A program made the position numbers and the translations under genes. The notes below the pieces were generated by a model. That model did not search any database, was not told the origin of the DNA, and worked only from the letters and a program-made list of their open reading frames with translations. A stretch of 64,000 bases of DNA from Neobacillus niacini (GTDB lineage Bacteria; Bacillota; Bacilli; Bacillales; Cytobacillaceae): the NCBI RefSeq assembly GCF_023715415.1, contig NZ_JAMBOB010000002.1, positions 594,352 to 658,351 on the forward strand, read 5' to 3'. This document shows, piece by piece, positions 37,101 to 43,038 of the stretch. Each line of letters begins with the position of its first letter. The stretch's first letter is position 1.

Positions 37101-38857
37101 AACTCTTCAAACTTATCAGGTAACTGTTTTAAATCCTGAATGGTCCGATCCCCATTTTCAAGTGTGTTACATAATAGTTGTAAATAAAGTGGATTTCCTT
37201 TTGATTTTTCAAAAATAAAATCAATCTCACTACTTTTTCTCGGGATAGAATATTTATTAGTATAATCGTAAAGAATTGATCTGATATCTTTTTTGGATAA
37301 TCCTTGAATAACATACTCGTTAGTTAATTGAAATGGTAAAGTATGATAAAATTGAAGCGTCTTTTTTGTTGAGCGACCAGAATAAATAATGAATACATTA
37401 GGATAAATGTCATGTATAAAATATTTAACAAGTGATTCCTCCATAAAACGTGCTTCGTCAATTCCATCTATGCAGATAATAAGCTTTTTCGTTAAGAGGT
37501 TTTGAGAAATATATTGTAAACGTGAATGTAAATAGCTCTTCTTTTCATCAAGTGTCTTTCCAAAAGGAATCTTTGTTGAAAATAAACGTTCAAGCTTGCG
37601 GTTTAGATAATCTAGGAATTCAGATGCCTCAGCATATTCAGTGCCACGTTTTATAAAATATTTAATAACATGGTTGGAATCCAAATCATTTTGATTTTGA
37701 TAGAGATTTGCTATGATTGATGATTTCCCAATCCCTGGTTGTCCTTTCAACACTAAATAACCCATGTCATGTTTTGATATATATTGATTGATAAATGAAA
37801 GTTCCTTTTTTCGCCCCTTAAAGGTTTCTGTTAGAAGGGCAATTTTTTCACGGAATTCATCCGAAGTTTCTGCCTTCCATTGTGTAATATTTATAACGGA
37901 CATAAATTTTTGATAAACAGATTCATCATGAATGTGTTCAGCATTCGGATAATGCAAAAATGATATTTTTTGTTTATCAATCTTTTTTAAATCGTTAAAG
38001 AATACAAGTTTATCTCCTTTACAAGAAATGATAGGAAACAGATTTAACACTTCACCTTTTCCATTGATTAGATAAGGTATCCCTGTTTCCATTTCTTCTT
38101 GAGAAGTCTTGTCAATTAGAAGGGTTATCTCATGTTCCACTTCCTGACCATCCAACTTAGTAAACACATAGGGATTTGATGACTGTATGACAATAATTGT
38201 TGTTTCCTGAAGCCAATTAGCCTGTAACCAGTTAGTTAATACCTTTTGTAATGCCTCGACTTTTTTTGTACAATACTTATCACTTGGAGTTGCCCCATGA
38301 GCAAAGTAATTCCTGACACCGATTACATCGCCTACAGACGTATCCCATTGAAAAAAATATTTTCCAAAACGCTTTACAAATAAGCGATCTGGAATAGGAG
38401 GTTCTTCTAAGTCTATTAAATTAGCAATTTGTTGTTGTAAGAACCCTGTTAATTTCTTTCTTACGATATCACGTCTAATATAGTAATAATCTCCTTCTTT
38501 TTCATAAATCTCTTGAAGCTTTACTTTTAGGTCCACATTTTTTATCGATTGAAATAGGCTGTTGTACTGTTGATTTGTAAATGTATTAAAGTACAATTCA
38601 TCAAAAAGTAAACGGCTAAAGAATTGCCATGTCCCTAAGGAGGGGGTGCGAAGTCCTTCTGCAAGATGAGCTTTTACATTTTTGGAAAGTTGATGCTGTT
38701 TAAAATAGTTGCCCATCAACAAGGCTGTGTGAGTCTTAATAATACATTCAAATAAATCAATCATTCTATGAATCTTTCTAAAAGGTTGTTTTTCTTGATC
38801 GAACAAATCAATCAAATAATTAATTTGCGGATGCTTTGTCTTTGGTAAATGCGTCAA
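34118..38857 (-). CDS. Giant HEPN-NACHT (STAND-type) NTPase, second copy type
   Basis: A 1579-residue protein converging on the 28-34 kb genes. The N-terminal helical domain ends in R182-N183-Y-F-A-H187 (GVRNYFAHG), a textbook HEPN RNxxxH motif. The NTPase core has Walker A GQPGIGKSS at 372-380 and Walker B LIICIDGIDEA near 459-469, then GNPLYLQLLC, as in NACHT/STAND proteins. About 900 residues of helical (TPR-like) repeats follow, including CELERVEYAYALAKKI and GCFEKAIEVAQKI. The start is probably TTG with GGGAGAGTGATGGGAA upstream; this is not certain. It shares the plan but not the sequence of the 28093 protein. Likely an antiphage sensor-effector. Confidence 0.75.
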   Translation of the reverse strand: MTHLPKTKHPQINYLIDLFDQEKQPFRKIHRMIDLFECIIKTHTALLMGNYFKQHQLSKNVKAHLAEGLRTPSLGTWQFFSRLLFDELYFNTFTNQQYNSLFQSIKNVDLKVKLQEIYEKEGDYYYIRRDIVRKKLTGFLQQQIANLIDLEEPPIPDRLFVKRFGKYFFQWDTSVGDVIGVRNYFAHGATPSDKYCTKKVEALQKVLTNWLQANWLQETTIIVIQSSNPYVFTKLDGQEVEHEITLLIDKTSQEEMETGIPYLINGKGEVLNLFPIISCKGDKLVFFNDLKKIDKQKISFLHYPNAEHIHDESVYQKFMSVINITQWKAETSDEFREKIALLTETFKGRKKELSFINQYISKHDMGYLVLKGQPGIGKSSIIANLYQNQNDLDSNHVIKYFIKRGTEYAEASEFLDYLNRKLERLFSTKIPFGKTLDEKKSYLHSRLQYISQNLLTKKLIICIDGIDEARFMEESLVKYFIHDIYPNVFIIYSGRSTKKTLQFYHTLPFQLTNEYVIQGLSKKDIRSILYDYTNKYSIPRKSSEIDFIFEKSKGNPLYLQLLCNTLENGDRTIQDLKQLPDKFEEFYDEFIHRFSNKENGNIILQGLYSFGASKDYLTSAHLMKIIPHIGPADAENIISELLELLYESEEHPKHYQLFHESIRDYLYTYKENEIRDVEQWFVTFCSQWSKWLSYHGSIREYSLKHFGDHLLSVKDISSLKALAKNQDFLDAQIKVTGDYHQSFLLIQNSVRTLYPIRDDQELISLSKKAVQLHLQLQSNLLEIFQSALHSDIENTIKSLSLIKHYPIQIKSNMYICLLYSWLTERNYSQEHYQKIKIQLSIIEEQLPKDPALFNMMSSDEHVLLFYVLTALKKKNFSISPILMRIQAEYSQVNELLRFVNWKCHDDVFVINNLMKNMFVQNKNERSLSLIYLSIKLFEFGQELAGYKIFDEIGEDRKHPDEILSLFDLYLLKLEQVYPRTPRYVQNLIIEEIFYWIKKVPHGVIINEGDRTTIRGLRASILKQIGDTLIRIKNEAGLKKLIDSLNQSVQTIPYSGGISKIKTSIMRDINYFTEALNNLLVQNLNFNYTSTQIKEKDMSTDYQEHFNHLLQKIYKGIEMNGSPIGKEEIENLRNAEELESEFYQLPIPAYVLSNHEELIDKEELKDLLPYDEIIRKIHETLTERNSYSKVKDLCKYGIQLCELGDVFKAVKVIRSTSSITKELKYLDHSDPSMEEFYYNQALHVRAKALYHIVKKMCELERVEYAYALAKKISITFVRAAALQKVATTYSKVGCFEKAIEVAQKITEKCDRLAFAQTFTNLLYRYAIEEISIDILNKNSYYYINSLAAIAEVPDSILYYTAVQQVMSQELDLAVTTTALIRDEDTVLDFYQELGIYLSTEGNKQYIKHLLLFETRGEILLTFLDGIIGESTGDVKKLHFVMNLVQNNITNKTIQSYVYRKIIEAAIPLRKDEALTIFYKALPNLIQHHHGLTNLLFTIVWFHKDNQNLITELSNVMNLDEFSLDSPTRYTYDNINSWIATIENEFIKMQIHSWIQGVEQGKMTKELFNSFVSSIIFSKNT

Positions 38858-39349
38858 ATTCCCATCACTCTCCCTAAAAAAATGATTCTATATTAACCAT
38901 ATTATGACATAAAACTATGTTATCTACTTTAAAAAGTTGGGGCTGGATTGGAATTTGTGCCAGGCACCCAAGATTGTGGAAAAAACACTTAATATCATTT
39001 TTGGATAAACAAAAGATAGGGTGAGTGATTTATTGCTTCAATTAATTAATGCTGCAAAAGCAATAAATATAAAAGTCGCAGGATTGGACGTTGACGAAAT
39101 ACCTAGGTATTAAATGAAGTAACAAATAAACCTCAATATTTAATAGTAAGAGTCATGTAAAGATGCGGTGAGCCGTTGCCTTTTTCTTTGTACCAGTAAA
39201 TCAATGATATATAACTTTAGAAAAGTGCCGGGCACGGCCTTTTATAGGAATTATGTATGGCACTTTAGTGTTACATCACGTTATATAGGTTTTTTATTTC
39301 ATAAACGGACAAAATAATTAAATAAGTAAACTTTTCAAAGGATGATAAA
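38858..39349. other. Intergenic region with palindromes and a small remnant frame
   Basis: It holds the palindromes GTGCCAGGCAC (38957-38967) and GTGCCGGGCAC (39225-39235). A 30-codon frame (39021-39113) encodes NAAKAINIKVAGLDVDEIP, possibly a gene scrap. A 57-base repeat at 39163-39219 is listed separately. No intact gene is visible. Confidence 0.6.
39163..39219. repeat. 57-base repeat upstream of the methyltransferase gene
   Basis: ATGCGGTGAGCCGTTGCC, a T-run, and AATCAATGATATATAACTTT match 42939-42996 almost base for base at the ends. In both places the repeat lies within about 130 bases upstream of a plus-strand gene of this island. A small hairpin (GCGG/CCGT here, GCGG/CCGC there) precedes the T-run. 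Confidence 0.8.
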
Positions 39350-40570
39350 ATGATGTCACAACCAACGTCAGAAACGAATGATTTTATCACATCATATTTT
39401 GAAAAGGTGAGTATGCCTTTTCATAAGGGAATAGAGGACTTTGAAGACTATTTGTATAACCAACATCCGAAAAGAACGATTGATCGAATCCTAAAGATGA
39501 TGGGGAACCGGATGGATGAAGGGGGAAATATTTACACCAATATCTATCGTAGGAAAAATGAATACCTTAGATTGAGCTTAGATATCTCAAGTTTTTCTTC
39601 GAATCAGTATAAACACTTTTTTGAATGGCTGATGTCGCTACCAGATATAAATCCAACTAAGATATTGGATATAGGATGTGATAATGGGTTTGCTTCCTGT
39701 TTTTATGCTTCGTTATTTCCAACTTCTCAAGTTATTGGTATTGATGTAAATGAAAAGGCTTTGGAATGCGCAAAGGAACTGGCTTTACAGCTGGATTTAC
39801 AAAATATTGAGTTTAAAAAGTTAGATTTTGCAAACATAGAGAATCAGTTTTCTCCTGACTCGTTTGACCTCATTGTGTCCCTTTGTTCGCTTCACGAGAT
39901 TGCTCAGCCTATACTGCTGCCTAGATCCTGGAGTTTCAAGGAAGGAGTACAACTAGCTGAGGAAAGCTTTAAAAAGGTTGACACGATTACAAAACTAGAA
40001 TCTCTTCTAATGGAACATGGTGCCATTCTTTCAATGGAACGATTACCGAATGTGGAAATTATTGCTGCTAGAGCGGTGTCTTTTGAGAAGTCGGATATTT
40101 ATGTGGACTGGAGTAAAACGAAGAAAATTACCTATGATGAATCGGGTAAACCCCAGACAATGCCGGCATTTTATTTATCTAAACAAAAACCAGATCAAAA
40201 TATCACAGAAGGAGCAATGAATCTATATCTAAACCGGGACCTACTTTCTTCCTCGTTTGGAACACATTTAACTGATGAAGAAGCAGAGGTTCAATTCCAT
40301 GAAGTAGAGAATAAAGAATTGGTTTTAGGTATGCAAATGATGTACTATAACGGATCAGGAACGATGAGAATGGAAGTTTGGAAAACAGGAGCTAAATTTC
40401 TTGCTTATAGGTACAGTAATACAGGTTACCGTGACCTAAAGATTGTTCCAAAAGGAACCCTTACAACCATAAAAAAGGAATTCAAGAAAATGGAAGAGGA
40501 ATTTGAAGCATATGCCAATGTATCTTTTTACAAAAACATCGAAGAGCGTGATCAATTAGAGGTAATTTAG
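39350..40570 (+). CDS. SAM-dependent methyltransferase with extra C-terminal domain
   Basis: A 406-residue protein. The class I methyltransferase core lies at about 95-200: motif I ILDIGCDNGFAS near residue 105, the acidic loop VIGIDVNEKALECA, and FDLIVSLCSLHE in place of motif IV. The C-terminal 120 residues (ELVLGMQMMYYNGSGTMRME and KFLAYRYSNTGYRDLKIVPK) resemble a small WGR-like beta domain and are not part of usual small-molecule methyltransferases. The target is unknown. AAAGGATG precedes two tandem ATGs. It is monocistronic, within the defence-like island. Confidence 0.75.
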   Translation: MMSQPTSETNDFITSYFEKVSMPFHKGIEDFEDYLYNQHPKRTIDRILKMMGNRMDEGGNIYTNIYRRKNEYLRLSLDISSFSSNQYKHFFEWLMSLPDINPTKILDIGCDNGFASCFYASLFPTSQVIGIDVNEKALECAKELALQLDLQNIEFKKLDFANIENQFSPDSFDLIVSLCSLHEIAQPILLPRSWSFKEGVQLAEESFKKVDTITKLESLLMEHGAILSMERLPNVEIIAARAVSFEKSDIYVDWSKTKKITYDESGKPQTMPAFYLSKQKPDQNITEGAMNLYLNRDLLSSSFGTHLTDEEAEVQFHEVENKELVLGMQMMYYNGSGTMRMEVWKTGAKFLAYRYSNTGYRDLKIVPKGTLTTIKKEFKKMEEEFEAYANVSFYKNIEERDQLEVI

Positions 40571-40593
40571 GATTTTAGGTTTTTTTCAAACTG

Positions 40594-40742
40594 GCCGAAG
40601 CTGGGAAGAAAACTATAAATTGTCCCACCATCGTCAGTAGTTTAGAAGATGGAAGAAGCAAAGTAAACTGGTTTCAAGGAAAAATCTTTAATGGCAGCTA
40701 GTTACATCCAGAAACAAGGAGGGCTACAGCAGCTATTAATTG
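40594..40742 (+). pseudogene. Remnant possibly of a TPR-winged-helix protein
   Basis: One frame reads KKTINCPTIVSSLEDGRSK, VNWFQGKIFNGS, a stop, and LHPETRRATAAIN. The block HPETRRATAAIN resembles HPETRRTIAAIK near the end of the 8129-9082 protein. The rest is not recognisable. It is a short, stop-containing relic. Confidence 0.4.
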
Positions 40743-40805
40743 ACAGATGGGTTTTCGTCTTATCTTCTATATCGTGTCAAGGATTATTTTCCTGTACTTA
40801 GGGGT

Positions 40806-40837
40806 TAGCCATCCATAGGGATGGCTATATTTATTTT
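40806..40837 (+). terminator. Intrinsic terminator
   Basis: TAGCCATCC pairs with GGATGGCTA around ATAG, then TATTTATTTT. The stretch 40838-41031 beyond it has no gene. Confidence 0.8.
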
Positions 40838-41031
40838 CTGCGTTCTACTTGTTTTCCGTTTTATGCAGGATATCTTTCATATGAATAGGCTTTCAATCAA
40901 ATTGCTCAATCATCCCAAATAATCACCGGAACAATAGTCTTTATAAAGTAAGGGGGAATTTAATCTCTAAATAATTCCTTTGCATTTATTAACCTTCAAT
41001 TTATGCAAAAACAAGTATTAGCTATGTTTAT

Positions 41032-42672
41032 TTAGAAACTCGGCCATGTAAAATCTTTTTTATAATAGGTATTCTTCAACCTTTCTAAATCGTGTTCCCA
41101 TTCACCAATGGAGTAACTAAATTTGGTTAGACCGTTTTTATGGCCTTTTCTTAAACGTACGTTATAAGCAATGGTGTATGCAACCTTTTTTAACCCTAAT
41201 GCGGGTACGGCTTTTTGAAGAATCGCCCAGCGTTTGGCTCTTGTTAGACCTGTAATTTGATAGCCTTGTTTTTTCAACTCACTGTATTCGTTTAATGCCG
41301 GTTTATCTTGTGAACTTGTCTCAGTGTTTTCTTTTAGTTCTGTACTTGGCCACTGAAAAGTAATCTCCTTTTGATTTTTTAATATTGAAGGAGAAGGCTG
41401 AACATGCTCGACGTACTTTTCTGTTTTGATTCTTTCTGGAGAGTTTCTTTGATTGATTTCATCTACAATCTCTTTAGCGATGAAAGCCTTCTTCTTCTTT
41501 TTTTTCTTTTTTTTGTCTTCATAGATGGTTACACTTGCATAGCCGCCACTTGGCAAGGAAACCGGTCCATTCGAATATAGGGGAACTAGAACGTTTTTTT
41601 TCTGTAACTTTAATTCCTTTATTAATTGGTTGAGTTTCATCGAATCTACCATTTGCAAAGCTTTTGTATAAGTAGGTATGACGGCAGCAGGAGTTGTGAC
41701 GATTAAGATATCTAATTTTTCATGGACTTTATCCAATATTTGCTGTGTTTCTTTGCTATCAAATATTTTATTTTGATTAAACCCTAGAATTAAATCATGT
41801 TGTTTTTGTTTATTCACAACCTTATTAGCATTTAAGCAGTCGTACATAAACGTATATAATTGAAAAACACTATTCTTTTCTCCTAACCATTTTCTACTTT
41901 CCTCGGTTCGATCAAGCAGATCCTGATCTAGGTCAAACAAGAACGAGTACCATAAAAAGAAGCAAAACTCTGCCTTTGATACATTAGAATCGAGGAATCC
42001 CCATTCAACCTTAATAATATGGGCAAGTGCTTCCGACAATTCAGACTCAAACTGGTATTCATGTAATAGCTTCAGGAAGCGAATAATGGTCTTCGGTTCA
42101 TTAATATAAAGGGCACAATCCAATAAATCTGGATAATTCTCCTTTAAAAAAAGGGTAATATAGGCAGTGTGATGCTTGCGGAGAAGCGATAGTAGTCTGA
42201 AAAAGTTAGCCACAATTTTATCGCTAAATTCATTTTCCGTATTATCAGCCATAATCACATAATGAAGGATATTATAGATGAGCCCCTTTATTCCAAGATT
42301 GGCTTCATTTAACAGGTTCGGTTTTTGGCAAAAAAGTTCAAGAATATGATATACCTTTTCCATGTCATTTTCTTCAATCGAATCATTAAATTGAGAGAGT
42401 AATAAAAGAGATTGGTCCTCCTCCGGGATTTCAGTATGCGAATCATCCTTTTGTTCAGCAGGCTTTAATGACGCTGATGCTTCCAGATCTTTTTTCCTTA
42501 ATACATTCAATTCTTCAAATAAGACACCTTTTTCCTCATTCAAAAGTTTGATTTCCGAAATCAGTTTTTGATTCTCTATTTCTAATTTCTCAATTTGCTC
42601 TTTATATGGAACCAGTAGCTGCTGCAATTCATTTTCAAGATATGAAATGATATGACCAATACTAGACATCAT
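41032..42672 (-). CDS. Coiled-coil protein with poly-lysine tract and conserved-looking C-terminal domain
   Basis: A 546-residue soluble protein of no family I recognise. Residues 10-65 are coiled coil (EQIEKLEIENQKLISEIKLL). Residues 85-330 are helical repeats (VYHILELFCQKPNLLNEA, IIRFLKLLHEYQF). A run of nine lysines sits near 385, encoded by almost pure A tracts. The last 85 residues (KKQGYQITGLTRAKRW, ALGLKKVAYTIAYNVRLRKG, GEWEHDLERLKNTYY) look like a compact, probably nucleic-acid-binding domain. It is divergent from the 43039 operon, with which it probably forms one locus. GAAGGGA precedes the ATG. Confidence 0.7.
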   Translation of the reverse strand: MMSSIGHIISYLENELQQLLVPYKEQIEKLEIENQKLISEIKLLNEEKGVLFEELNVLRKKDLEASASLKPAEQKDDSHTEIPEEDQSLLLLSQFNDSIEENDMEKVYHILELFCQKPNLLNEANLGIKGLIYNILHYVIMADNTENEFSDKIVANFFRLLSLLRKHHTAYITLFLKENYPDLLDCALYINEPKTIIRFLKLLHEYQFESELSEALAHIIKVEWGFLDSNVSKAEFCFFLWYSFLFDLDQDLLDRTEESRKWLGEKNSVFQLYTFMYDCLNANKVVNKQKQHDLILGFNQNKIFDSKETQQILDKVHEKLDILIVTTPAAVIPTYTKALQMVDSMKLNQLIKELKLQKKNVLVPLYSNGPVSLPSGGYASVTIYEDKKKKKKKKKAFIAKEIVDEINQRNSPERIKTEKYVEHVQPSPSILKNQKEITFQWPSTELKENTETSSQDKPALNEYSELKKQGYQITGLTRAKRWAILQKAVPALGLKKVAYTIAYNVRLRKGHKNGLTKFSYSIGEWEHDLERLKNTYYKKDFTWPSF

Positions 42673-42859
42673 CAATGAAATCCCTTCTTTTTATGCTATA
42701 TTCCTTTCATTATACTGGAAAAATAGGATGATATAAATATCGTGTAAGGTGCCTTGAGTGAATAAGGAATAAATGAAAGAACAACAAGAGAGTGAAGTAA
42801 CCTTGAAATAAAAAATCAAATAAATGCGAAAACCTTATAAAAAATATTATAAGTATTCT

Positions 42860-42893
42860 AGCCCCTTCACTCATTTGTGAAGGGGCTTTTTAT
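42860..42893 (+). terminator. Strong terminator inside a divergent intergenic region
   Basis: AGCCCCTTCAC pairs perfectly with GTGAAGGGGCT around TCATTT, then TTTTTATATT. It reads on the plus strand ahead of the 43039 operon, so it either ends a short leader or small RNA begun near 42700, or guards the operon from read-through. Confidence 0.85.
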
Positions 42894-42938
42894 ATTTATC
42901 AATTACCTTATAGAAAGTACGAGATATTTTATTGAAAA

Positions 42939-42996
42939 ATGCGGTAAACCGCGGCCTTTTTTCTTCGCATGAGTGAATCAATGATATATAACTTTA
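42939..42996. repeat. 57-base repeat upstream of the 43039 operon
   Basis: This is the second copy of the element at 39163-39219: ATGCGGTAAACCGCGGCC, a T-run, and AATCAATGATATATAACTTT. Here GCGG TAAA CCGC is a perfect small hairpin followed by six Ts. It lies 43 bases before the first gene. Confidence 0.8.
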
Positions 42997-43038
42997 CAAT
43001 ATTTTGGTAAAATAAGATTATTACGAAAACTAAAGGTA

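Noticed and set aside
34118..38857. Simple duplication of the 28093 NTPase
   Set aside because: The domain plan is shared, but HEPN, NTPase and repeat regions show little direct sequence match, so recent duplication is unlikely.
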